Shown here: piece by piece, positions 56,915 through 64,000 of the stretch
How positions within the stretch are numbered: position 1 is the stretch's first letter
Layout: the number at the start of each line of letters is the position of its first letter
Translations under genes and position numbers: made by a program
Source of the DNA: Elusimicrobiota bacterium
Lineage (GTDB): Bacteria; Elusimicrobiota; Elusimicrobia; UBA1565; UBA9628
Assembly: GCA_027406905.1 (NCBI GenBank)
Contig: DAHZHT010000003.1
Coordinates: 62,001-126,000, forward strand
DNA length: 64,000 bases
Reading direction: 5' to 3'
The notes under the pieces: generated by a model
Database searches by the model: none
Seen by the model: the letters and a program-made list of their open reading frames with translations, nothing else
Told to the model about the DNA's origin: nothing

Positions 56915-58299
56915 AATTTTCTCAAATCAACCCTAATCTTTTCTCGCCAGCCCTGACGGGTTCCGACTATGGAGAAGCCTTTTTGGAAGAATCGAGCGGG
57001 CTTTCCATTCGCTATGAAGATTCTAAAGTTGAGGATATCGGAAGTGTCATCGACTTGGGAATAGGACTTCGCCACCTTAAAAAGACGGGGACTTCCATTC
57101 AAACTTTTCAAGCCGTCTCCCAGAAATTCGACCCCGAGGAAGCTCTCCGCCTCAAAGAATCTCTTCTGGGGAAAGGGAACCAGGAAACGTCGGTATCTTT
57201 TAAGAGTCGGGAAGAATTTTCACACCCGTTTCGAATTAACCCCAAGGAAACGCCTTTGAAAGACAAGATTAATCTCTTGAAATCAATTGATTCCTCTCTT
57301 AGAAAAAATTTTAAACTCATCCGCCAGGTTTCATTATCTTATGGAGAGAGAGCGCGCTCAATCGCGATTTTAAACAGCGAAGGGGCTTTCCAGGTCGAGA
57401 ACAAAGTGGCGGTTCTCTTGTCAATCAATGTCATTGTCGAGGAAAAGGGCATACTCCAAACCGGGCACGAGGTCATCGGCGGAATCAAAGGCTATGAGCT
57501 ATTGGACGATCAAATCGCGCTGAGATTAGCCCATACGGCGGCGGCCAGAGCCGAAGCCAAACTCAAAGCCCCCAAGGCCAAGGCGGGAGAAATGCAGGTC
57601 ATTTTGTCCAACTCCGCCGGCGGAACTTTTATCCATGAAGCGATCGGCCATTCTCTGGAAGTCGATCACGTGCAAGAGGGCTCTTCTCCGGCCTATATCG
57701 GGAAATTAGGGAAGATAGTCGCTCCGGAAACTATCACCGTCATCGACGACCCCACTCTTCCTTTCTACCGCGGAAGTTTTTATTTTGACGATGAAGGCCA
57801 CAAATCGCAACCCACTGTATTGGTTAAAAACGGGGTTCTTAGCGATTATCTCTATGACCGGGTGACCGCGATGAAAGAAGGAAAGAAATCAAACGGGCAC
57901 GGCAGGAGAGAATCTTTCCACTGTCGCCCTATTCCGCGCATGTCCAACCTCTATATCGCGCCCGGGCCGCATGATCCCAAGGAAATTTTGAAGGGGCTCA
58001 AGACCGGCCTCTTTGTCACTCGCATGGGGGGAGGCCAGGTCAATACCGCGACCAGCGAATTTGTCTTCGAGATCGACGACGCCTTTTGGGTTGAAAACGG
58101 AGAAATTAAGCATCGCGTCCGGGACGCCAATTTAATGGGAATCGGTCCTGAGATTCTTAAGTCCATCGACAAGGTAGGATGGGATATCGGCTGGGGAATA
58201 GGCACTTGCGGGAAAGACGGTCAAGGCGTTCCGGTCGGGGACGGTCAACCCACTCTTCATATTCCCAAAATCCTGGTTGGCGGGAGCGGAGATAAATAA
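56911..58299 (+). CDS. tldD: TldD-type metalloprotease
   Basis: A 462-residue TldD/PmbA family zinc protease that trims unfolded or modified peptides. The HExxxH site is H242-E243...H247 (FIHEAIGHSLEVDHV). The N-terminal SGLSIRYEDSKVEDI and C-terminal NATSEFVFEI-like region (VNTATSEFVFEIDDAFW) fit TldD. Start ATG at 56911 forms an ATGA overlap with the rlmN stop; the frame upstream to 56887 is inside rlmN. The usual partner PmbA/TldE is not in the window. Confidence 0.92.
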   Translation: MKFSQINPNLFSPALTGSDYGEAFLEESSGLSIRYEDSKVEDIGSVIDLGIGLRHLKKTGTSIQTFQAVSQKFDPEEALRLKESLLGKGNQETSVSFKSREEFSHPFRINPKETPLKDKINLLKSIDSSLRKNFKLIRQVSLSYGERARSIAILNSEGAFQVENKVAVLLSINVIVEEKGILQTGHEVIGGIKGYELLDDQIALRLAHTAAARAEAKLKAPKAKAGEMQVILSNSAGGTFIHEAIGHSLEVDHVQEGSSPAYIGKLGKIVAPETITVIDDPTLPFYRGSFYFDDEGHKSQPTVLVKNGVLSDYLYDRVTAMKEGKKSNGHGRRESFHCRPIPRMSNLYIAPGPHDPKEILKGLKTGLFVTRMGGGQVNTATSEFVFEIDDAFWVENGEIKHRVRDANLMGIGPEILKSIDKVGWDIGWGIGTCGKDGQGVPVGDGQPTLHIPKILVGGSGDK

Positions 58300-58857
58300 A
58301 TGAGCGCCCCTTCTATTTCAAATTCCGTTAAAAATATCCTTGAAATTCTGGGCGAAGACCCCAACCGTGAGGGGCTCTTAAAAACTCCCGAGCGCGTTGA
58401 AAAATCGCTCAAAGAACTGACATCGGGCTATTCCGCCGACCCGGATGCCATCATCAACGACGCCTTGTTTACCGTCGCCTACAGCGAAATGGTCCTGGTC
58501 AAAGACATTAATTTCTACTCCCTCTGCGAGCACCATCTCTTGCCCTTTTTCGGCAAGGTCCATGTCGCCTACATCCCGGACAAAAAAATCGTCGGGCTTT
58601 CTAAAATTCCGAAATTAGTCGAGGCCTTTTCCCGCAGGCTTCAGGTGCAGGAACGCCTAACCAGCCAAATCGCCGAAATCCTCAAAGAAAAGCTAAGTCC
58701 CATGGGCGTCGGCGTCGTCATTGAAGCGCGGCATCTTTGCATGGAAATGCGCGGCGCGAAAAGCCTTTTGTCTCCGACAGTGACAAGCGCGATGCTGGGA
58801 TCCTTTCGCAAAGATCCCCGAACCCGGGAAGAATTTTTAAAACTCCTAGGCCGCTAA
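58300..58857 (+). CDS. folE: GTP cyclohydrolase I
   Basis: A 185-residue FolE, catalysing the first step of tetrahydrofolate synthesis. Zinc ligands are C76 and H79 ([12 protein letters not shown]) and C147 (HLCMEMRG). The family context [41 protein letters not shown] and [12 protein letters not shown] is complete. The ATG directly follows the tldD stop, with GGAG nine bases upstream. The 3' end overlaps the convergent acyl-CoA dehydrogenase gene by 12 bp. Confidence 0.95.
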   Translation: MSAPSISNSVKNILEILGEDPNREGLLKTPERVEKSLKELTSGYSADPDAIINDALFTVAYSEMVLVKDINFYSLCEHHLLPFFGKVHVAYIPDKKIVGLSKIPKLVEAFSRRLQVQERLTSQIAEILKEKLSPMGVGVVIEARHLCMEMRGAKSLLSPTVTSAMLGSFRKDPRTREEFLKLLGR

Positions 58858-60003
58858 AACTTCCCGAGCGATGATGAGTCGTTGAATCTCGGAGGTCCCT
58901 TCGTAGATTTCGGTCACTCGCGCGTCTCTAAAATAGCGCTCGACGGGAAACTCGCGGATGTAGCCGTTTCCGCCGTGAATTTGAAGGGCCTCAAAGGCCG
59001 TTTTGTTGGCGTGTTGGGACGCAAAAAGCTTCGCCATCGAGGCTTGTCGAGCGCAGGGCTTATCCGAAACCATAAGGCGCGCGGCTTGATAGGTCAAAAG
59101 CCGGGAGGCTTCGATGCCGACCGCCATGTCCGCGATTTTAAATTGAGTCGCCTGAAAATCCGAGAGCGGACGGCCAAATTGCTCGCGGGCCTTTGAGTAT
59201 TTGACGGCCTCTTCAAACGCCGCGCGCGCGATTCCCAAGGATTGCGCCGCTATCGCGATGCGTCCGGAATTAAGCTGGGTCAAGGCGATTTTAAAACCGT
59301 GGTTTTCTTCCCCAAGAAGATTTTCCCTTGGAACCCGGGCATTGGAAAAGCGAATTTCGCGGGTATCCGAAGCCCGAATCCCCAGTTTTTTTTCTTTTTT
59401 GCCGATGGATAATCCCGGGGTTTCTTTATCAACGATAAGGCAACTGATTCCCTTGTTTTTAAGAGACGGGGCGGTCGAGACAAAAACCAGAAAAAACCGC
59501 GATCTTCCGGCGTTGGTCACCCAGGCCTTGGCCCCATTGAGAATGTAATGATCTCCTTCCACAACCGCCGAGGCTTTGAGGCTTCCCGCGTCGGTTCCGG
59601 CTCCGGGCTCAGACAAGCTATAAGATCCAATCCACTCTCCCGCCGCCGCCTTGGGAAGATATCTTTCCTTTTGTTTTTCCGTTCCAAACTTTAATATGGC
59701 GGAACAGACCAAGCTATTGTGCACGGTCAGCCCCACCTGAAAAGCCGCCGCGGCCTTGGCTATTTCCTCCATCGCCAAAATATATGCGAGATAATCAAGC
59801 CCCAGGCCGCCGTATTTTTCCGGAATCATCATCCCGAAAAAACCCAATTCCGCCGCTTCTTTTAACAATTCTTGCGGGATATCCTCGTTTTCATCCATTT
59901 CCTGGGCGAGTGGCTTGAGCCTTTTTTCGGCGAAACTCCGCGCCAAATCGCGGGTCATGATCTGGGATTCTGAAAACTCAAGCTCAAGATCAGAGGTAAT
60001 CAT
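58846..60003 (-). CDS. Acyl-CoA dehydrogenase
   Basis: A 385-residue FAD-dependent acyl-CoA dehydrogenase, introducing the alpha-beta double bond in fatty-acid or branched-acid oxidation. Marks are [62 protein letters not shown] and the catalytic Glu in [19 protein letters not shown]. Start ATG 60003 has AGAGG upstream and overlaps the end of the preceding hbd-type gene by 14 bp; the longer frame to 60132 lies inside that gene. Short-chain (butyryl-type) activity is suggested by the neighbour but not proved. No electron-transfer flavoprotein genes are seen. Confidence 0.93.
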   Translation of the reverse strand: MITSDLELEFSESQIMTRDLARSFAEKRLKPLAQEMDENEDIPQELLKEAAELGFFGMMIPEKYGGLGLDYLAYILAMEEIAKAAAAFQVGLTVHNSLVCSAILKFGTEKQKERYLPKAAAGEWIGSYSLSEPGAGTDAGSLKASAVVEGDHYILNGAKAWVTNAGRSRFFLVFVSTAPSLKNKGISCLIVDKETPGLSIGKKEKKLGIRASDTREIRFSNARVPRENLLGEENHGFKIALTQLNSGRIAIAAQSLGIARAAFEEAVKYSKAREQFGRPLSDFQATQFKIADMAVGIEASRLLTYQAARLMVSDKPCARQASMAKLFASQHANKTAFEALQIHGGNGYIREFPVERYFRDARVTEIYEGTSEIQRLIIAREVLAA

Positions 60004-60841
60004 AAAAACCTCTTTTGGTTTTTCGGCCAAGTCGGCCGGAGGCGACCATTTGCTTAAGAAGCGGACAAGGCCTGTATTTAGAATCGCCAAAACCTTCAAA
60101 AAGGACGTTGAGTATATCCAGGCAAACGTCAAGGCCTATAAAATCGGCAAGTTCGAGAGGCCCCATCGGGTGATTCATCCCCAATTTCATCACGGTGTCT
60201 ATATCTTCTTTCGTGGAAAGGCCTTCCATCAAAGCGAAACAGGCTTCGTTAATCATCGGCATCAAGACGCGATTGGAGATAAAACCGGGAAAATCCAAGG
60301 ACATGGCCGGGGTTTTCCCCAACAATGAGGTCAGGTCCTTAACGATCCGGCAAGTTGAATCCGAGGTCTCAAGCCCGCGGATGATTTCAACCAGCTTCAT
60401 CACCGGAACGGGATTCATGAAGTGCATTCCGATGACGTTTTGGGGACGGCGGGTAAAAGCGGCGATGCGGGTTATTGAAATCGAAGAGGTGTTGGTCGCT
60501 AAAATCGCCTCTTGAGAGCAAAGAGAATCGAGGCGCGCAAAAACGTCTTTTTTTATTTCAATTTTCTCCGGAACCGCCTCGATGACTATCTGCGCGTTTT
60601 TAGCCGCGCTCAAATCAACGGCGGTTTGAATGTTAGCCAGGGCTTTTTCCTTGGCCGAAGAATCGATAACGCCTTTTTTAATCTGGCGGTCCATGTTCGA
60701 GGAAATTCCCTCCACCGCCTTTTTGGCGAACGCCTCGCTTGTCTCGATTAAGGCCACTGAAATTCCCTTAAGAGCCAAAACATGGGCGATACCGGAACCC
60801 ATCGCCCCCGCTCCCACGACCGCCGCGCGCTCTATTTTCAT
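59990..60841 (-). CDS. hbd: 3-hydroxybutyryl-CoA dehydrogenase
   Basis: A 283-residue single-function 3-hydroxyacyl-CoA dehydrogenase. The NAD fold AAVVGAGAMGSGIAHVLALKG is followed by VIEAVPEKIEIKK, ATNTSSISITRIA, the catalytic His in GMHFMNPVPVMKLVEII, and NHPMGPLELADFIGLDVCLDIL. It interconverts acetoacetyl-CoA and 3-hydroxybutyryl-CoA. With the following acyl-CoA dehydrogenase it covers two steps of butyrate-type or beta-oxidation chemistry; crotonase and thiolase are not in the window. It starts 20 bp after the recG stop in the same direction. Confidence 0.92.
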   Translation of the reverse strand: MKIERAAVVGAGAMGSGIAHVLALKGISVALIETSEAFAKKAVEGISSNMDRQIKKGVIDSSAKEKALANIQTAVDLSAAKNAQIVIEAVPEKIEIKKDVFARLDSLCSQEAILATNTSSISITRIAAFTRRPQNVIGMHFMNPVPVMKLVEIIRGLETSDSTCRIVKDLTSLLGKTPAMSLDFPGFISNRVLMPMINEACFALMEGLSTKEDIDTVMKLGMNHPMGPLELADFIGLDVCLDILNVLFEGFGDSKYRPCPLLKQMVASGRLGRKTKRGFYDYL

Positions 60842-60861
60842 TTAAGTCTCCTATCTTTAAA

Positions 60862-62973
60862 TTATGCCAAATCAATAAAGCTCCAGTGTTCCTGATAGAG
60901 ATCTCTTAACCGCATTCGCAATGATTCATGCTCGGGAAGATTCAAATTCGGATATTGGGATAAAATTTGCTCCGCGTCCTCGCGAGCTTCCTTTAAAATC
61001 TCTTCATCTTTAGATAAATCCGCCAAATGAAAGCCAAAATCTCCATGTTGTAGCGTGCCGATAATTTCGCCCGAGCCCCGCAAAGCCATATCCTCTTCGC
61101 TCAGCCTAAAACCGTCGTGGCTTTCCAATAAAACCTCAATTCGCCTTTTGCTTTCGGGAGTCTGGGGGTTTCCCACCAAATGACATTCAGAATCTCCCGA
61201 ACCTCTCCCAATGCGGCCGCGCAATTGATGCAAGCTGGCCAATCCAAAGCGCTCGGCGTTTTGAATGACCATGATCGAAGCGTTGGGAACATCGATTCCT
61301 ATTTCAATGACCTGGGTCGCGATGAGAATCTTGACCTTGCCAGAATTAAAATCTTCCATGACCTCGATTTTATCCGCGCTTTTAAGCGCGCCGTGAATGA
61401 GACCGCAGGAAATGCCGCTAAAAACGCCTTCGCTTAATCGCTTAAATTCGGCCTTGGCTGATAAAAGGTCTTGTTTGGCGGACTCTTCAATGACCGGATA
61501 AACGATATAGGCCTGTCGGCCTTTTTGAATTTCTCGGCGCACGGCCTCAAGAGCCTTGGCTTCCGAGGAAAAGAAGGTTCTTGGCGGCACGCGCCCGGGC
61601 GGCATCTGATCCAAGGTGGAGACGTCGAGATCTCCATAGAGAGCTAAGGCAAGAGTCCGCGGAATCGGAGTAGCTGTCATGACCAAAAGATCGCTCAGCT
61701 GTCCTTTTCGCTTAAGGGTCGCCCTTTGGCGCACGCCGAAACGATGTTGCTCATCAACAACCGCCAAACGCAAATTTTTAAATACGACATCCTCTTCAAT
61801 TAAAGCGTGCGTCCCTACCACGATATCGACTTCCCCTTCTTTGATTTTCCGCAGGGCTTCTTTTCTCTCTCTGGATTTAAGCCGGGAAGTCAGAATCTCA
61901 ATCTTGACCGGTAAACCTTGAAGCGCCCTCGATAAAGTCGCGTAATGCTGCTCGGCGAGAATTTCAGAAGGAACCATTAAAGCCGCCTGGGCTCCGTTTT
62001 CGACGGTCAAAAGAATCGCCGAAATGGCGACCGCTGTTTTGCCCGATCCCACGTCTCCCTGCAAAAGCCGCGACATCGGAAAAGATTCCTGCATATCGGA
62101 AAAAATTTCGTTGATAGCCCTTTTCTGAGCGGCGGTAAACTCAAAACCCAATTTATTTTTAAAAGGAGTCAAAAGAGAGCGTTTAATCTGATAATTGAAA
62201 TTTTTATTCGCTTCCCGCGTTTGCCGGCGCTTGATCTGCCAAGCTAGACTTAAGAAGAAAAGCTCTTCATAGACAAATCGGCGCCGCGCCTCTTCCAATT
62301 CTAGGCGAGACTGCGGGAAATGAATTCCCTTGACCGCCTGCTCCGGAACAAGAAGCTGGCGCTTGACGGTAATTGAATGAGGAATAAATTCTGGAACGTC
62401 TTTCGCGGACCCGGACAGAGCCTGCCATTCAATTTCCCGGAAAAACTTTTGCGTCAACCCTTCCGTGAGAGGATAAATCGGGGTTAACCGGTCGACATGA
62501 AGGTAAGCGGATTGGCCTTGAAGATAATATTCTTCCACGCGAACTTCGCATTTTCCGGAAATGGAGGTTTCCGCCCGCCCTATGATCCAAATATTGGCGC
62601 CAAGACTTATTTCTTTCTTAAGAGATTCCATCGCGTCAAAACGCGGATTCTTGCGCCTAAACCAAACCGCGAACACTGTTCCGGCAGCGGTCGCGATTTC
62701 CGCTTTAAAAAGAGACAATCTCATTCCAGCGGAAAGAGAACGCGCATGAACCACTTTTCCGAAAAATACTCTCAACGCGGGCTTGTCCGGATCCGGAAAT
62801 TGATTTGCCGCGTGTCGATCTTGCCAATCTCTCGGAAAATGCCTCAATAAATCTAAAAGGCTATTAATTCCCAATTTTTCAAGAGTCTTTGCCCGGCTTT
62901 CACCCACTCCTCTTAAACTGGTAACGGATAAGTCCCTTGCAGTTTGGAAGTTGTTTTTAGTATCATTACTCAT
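60862..62973 (-). CDS. recG: ATP-dependent DNA helicase RecG
   Basis: A 703-residue fork-reversal helicase. The N-terminal wedge/OB region contains LRGVGESRAKTLEKLGI and LTPIYPLTEGL. The helicase part has LLQGDVGSGKTAVA, VVDEQHRFGVRQRATL, MTATPIPRTLALALYGDLDVS, IATQVIEIGIDVPNASIMVIQNAERFGLASLHQLRGRIGRG and FRLSEEDMALRGSGEIIGTLQHG. The ATG (62973-62971) directly abuts the divergent rpmB ATG (62974), leaving no intergenic base. No Shine-Dalgarno sequence is visible; its promoter must lie inside rpmB. Confidence 0.94.
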   Translation of the reverse strand: MSNDTKNNFQTARDLSVTSLRGVGESRAKTLEKLGINSLLDLLRHFPRDWQDRHAANQFPDPDKPALRVFFGKVVHARSLSAGMRLSLFKAEIATAAGTVFAVWFRRKNPRFDAMESLKKEISLGANIWIIGRAETSISGKCEVRVEEYYLQGQSAYLHVDRLTPIYPLTEGLTQKFFREIEWQALSGSAKDVPEFIPHSITVKRQLLVPEQAVKGIHFPQSRLELEEARRRFVYEELFFLSLAWQIKRRQTREANKNFNYQIKRSLLTPFKNKLGFEFTAAQKRAINEIFSDMQESFPMSRLLQGDVGSGKTAVAISAILLTVENGAQAALMVPSEILAEQHYATLSRALQGLPVKIEILTSRLKSRERKEALRKIKEGEVDIVVGTHALIEEDVVFKNLRLAVVDEQHRFGVRQRATLKRKGQLSDLLVMTATPIPRTLALALYGDLDVSTLDQMPPGRVPPRTFFSSEAKALEAVRREIQKGRQAYIVYPVIEESAKQDLLSAKAEFKRLSEGVFSGISCGLIHGALKSADKIEVMEDFNSGKVKILIATQVIEIGIDVPNASIMVIQNAERFGLASLHQLRGRIGRGSGDSECHLVGNPQTPESKRRIEVLLESHDGFRLSEEDMALRGSGEIIGTLQHGDFGFHLADLSKDEEILKEAREDAEQILSQYPNLNLPEHESLRMRLRDLYQEHWSFIDLA
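62937..62966 (+). promoter_or_regulatory. rpmB promoter inside recG
   Basis: TTGCAG (62937-62942), an 18-bp spacer and TATCAT (62961-62966), all within the first codons of the divergent recG gene. A start 7-8 nt later coincides with the rpmB ATG at 62974. Confidence 0.45.
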
Positions 62974-63171
62974 ATGGCTTTTAAATGTAGCATCTGCTCA
63001 AAGGGTCCGGTTACGGGCCGCTCTTATAGTCATTCTCATCGCGGGACCAAGCGCGTTTTCCGCCCCAACCTTCAAAAGCAGAAGGTGGTTTTGGAAGGAC
63101 GTTCCCAAACGACCTACGTTTGCACCCGCTGTATTCGCTCGGGAAAAGCCGTTCGTCCCGTGAATGCCTAA
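62974..63171 (+). CDS. rpmB: Large ribosomal subunit protein bL28, zinc-binding form
   Basis: A 65-residue bL28: MAFKCSICSKGPVTGRSYSHSH, RGTKRVFRPNLQ and VCTRCIRSGKAV. The four Cys (C5, C8, C50, C53) make a zinc ribbon, the C+ form; many bacteria have lost it. The start ATG is adjacent to the recG start, with no Shine-Dalgarno sequence and a -10 box 7 nt upstream, suggesting a leaderless transcript. The stop overlaps the next frame by 8 bp. Confidence 0.93.
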   Translation: MAFKCSICSKGPVTGRSYSHSHRGTKRVFRPNLQKQKVVLEGRSQTTYVCTRCIRSGKAVRPVNA

Positions 63172-64000
63172 GCGCGGGCTAATCCCAGACGCTTATTCCA
63201 TATTAGCCAATCTAAAACCACAAATAAAAGCCCTTGTTTTTTACTCCCTTATTTTCGTCGCCGCTTTGCCGGCTTTTCTGATTCCAATCAGAAACCCCGA
63301 TTTATTTTGGGGCTTTTCCGCCGCGCGCTGGGGGATCATTCACCGCGCGTTTCCGCGTTTTGATTTTTTGTCTTGGAGCAACCCCCATGCGCCATGGATT
63401 GATTTTGAATGGCTCTCTCAACTGATATTCTTAAGTCTCTATAAAATTGGCGGCTGGAAAGCCCTTCTTTTACTCAAATCGCTACTTCTCTTTTTGGGCT
63501 GGATTCCCATTGAAACCTGTCTCCGTCAAAAGCGTATCGAAAAAAGCCTCATCATAAGCGTCTTTTTATTATGGGCAGCCACCTCGATATCTCATTCCGA
63601 TCTCAGACCCGAGCTGTTTTCGCTCATTTTCTTCTCCTGGGTTCTCCTAACCCTTGAAATAGATCGGCAGAACCCGAATATTTTAAACTCAAAAATTTCC
63701 TGGGGATTTTTTGGGATTTTTATTTTGTGGTCGAATCTCCACGCTGGTTTTATATTTGGAGAAGCCCTGATTGGAATCTACGCTTTTTTCCGCCTTTTAT
63801 ACCGGGAAATCCCCGAATTCAAAAAAACCTTCCTGTGGGGCATTTCCGCTTTTTTAGGAACCTTGATTAACCCTTATGGAATAGGGCCTTATCAGGTGGC
63901 CCTCATACACTTAAAAGAAAATAGCGCTCTTAACTCTATCGCCGAATGGGGTCCTTTTAATTTTCTCCCTCCAAGTCATTGGCCAACCGATGTCGTATTT
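63164..64000 (+). CDS. Multi-span membrane protein, partial (cut by window edge)
   Basis: The frame stays open from ATG at 63164 to the end of the window (279 codons). It has a basic N-terminus, a first span at about 25-42 (LVFYSLIFVAALPAFLIPI), then NPDLFWGFSAARWGIIHRAFPRFDFLSWSNP, WIDFEWLSQLIFLSLY and at least five more spans. The pattern of an aromatic loop with Asp after the first span followed by DFEWLSQ recalls the opening of large polytopic GT-C-like or polymer-handling membrane proteins, but I cannot name a family. It starts inside the end of rpmB, so it is probably co-transcribed with it. Confidence 0.7.
   Translation, partial: MPKRGLIPDAYSILANLKPQIKALVFYSLIFVAALPAFLIPIRNPDLFWGFSAARWGIIHRAFPRFDFLSWSNPHAPWIDFEWLSQLIFLSLYKIGGWKALLLLKSLLLFLGWIPIETCLRQKRIEKSLIISVFLLWAATSISHSDLRPELFSLIFFSWVLLTLEIDRQNPNILNSKISWGFFGIFILWSNLHAGFIFGEALIGIYAFFRLLYREIPEFKKTFLWGISAFLGTLINPYGIGPYQVALIHLKENSALNSIAEWGPFNFLPPSHWPTDVVF

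Noticed and set aside
60004..60132. N-terminal extension of acyl-CoA dehydrogenase
   Set aside because: It lies inside the hydroxyacyl-CoA dehydrogenase gene; ATG 60003 has AGAGG and fits family length.
1..64000. CRISPR arrays, tRNA or rRNA genes
   Set aside because: No regularly spaced repeats, no cloverleaf with TTCGA-type arm, and no rRNA-like stretch were recognised by eye. A tRNAscan/Infernal run would settle it.

Overview
The window reads as chromosomal DNA of a double-membraned (Gram-negative type) bacterium. Evidence for an outer membrane is four TolC-type outer-membrane factors, RND pumps and a lipobox protein. Base composition looks near even. The gene set is that of a free-living, poorly sampled lineage, and I would guess Elusimicrobiota or a neighbour such as Omnitrophota, at low confidence because no rRNA or other phylogenetic anchor is present. 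Gene density is very high, with many 4-bp ATGA/GTGA overlaps. No stretch longer than 300 bases lacks a gene. I saw no rRNA, tRNA, CRISPR array or intact transposase.

Layout. (1) 1-10871, minus strand: a TetR-controlled efflux cluster (tetR, tolC, RND pump, tolC, EmrA-like, EmrB-like, tolC, second RND pump cut by the window edge). A perfect 34-bp palindrome overlaps the tetR promoter and start codon. A GGGACAGTCCC-bounded palindromic element sits between the first pump and the second tolC. (2) 10880-15334, minus: proline dehydrogenase, SPFH/zinc-ribbon protein, duplicated Tim44-like/TerB protein and a beta-carbonic anhydrase in one tight operon. (3) 15379-20436: a small Cys-rich membrane protein, an ABC-F ATPase, a secreted unknown, a DEAD-box helicase and a small membrane protein. 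(4) 20515-31739, minus: an accessory, defence-like island with a different look from its surroundings. It holds a PLD-nuclease/SNF2-helicase fusion, an Eco57I-like N6-adenine methylase with a TaqI-like specificity domain, an ABC-type ATPase with an unusual P-loop, RmuC, a decayed DUF5131 (Gp37/Gp68) remnant and an unknown membrane protein.

(5) 31890-37936, minus: citrate synthase, asd, a secreted unknown, parB, parA and ddl, with two parS-like sites. (6) 38022-40989, plus: hpt, ftsH and an FKBP lipoprotein. (7) 41041-47728, minus: DUF423, then macB, macA and tolC behind an ECF sigma/anti-sigma/CpxP-like trio and a Cys/His-rich periplasmic protein. The sigma gene seems to start at ATC behind a perfect Shine-Dalgarno sequence and a GC-rich hairpin. 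(8) 47814-58857, plus: uvrB, nadC, birA, a CNNM-CBS-EIIA fusion, hemE, hemG, mgtC, rlmN, tldD and folE, mostly overlapping. (9) 58846-62973, minus: acyl-CoA dehydrogenase, 3-hydroxyacyl-CoA dehydrogenase and recG. (10) 62974-64000, plus: rpmB, whose ATG directly abuts the divergent recG ATG, and the start of a multi-span membrane protein.

The most promising undescribed system is the three-gene, start/stop-overlapping helicase-methylase-ATPase unit at 22889-31739. Next in interest are the CnrYXH-like sigma unit wired to a MacAB-TolC pump with a probable ATC start codon, and the CNNM-CBS-EIIA fusion. Several genes have a plausible -10 box placed so that transcription would start at or next to the start codon, suggesting leaderless mRNAs in this genome.
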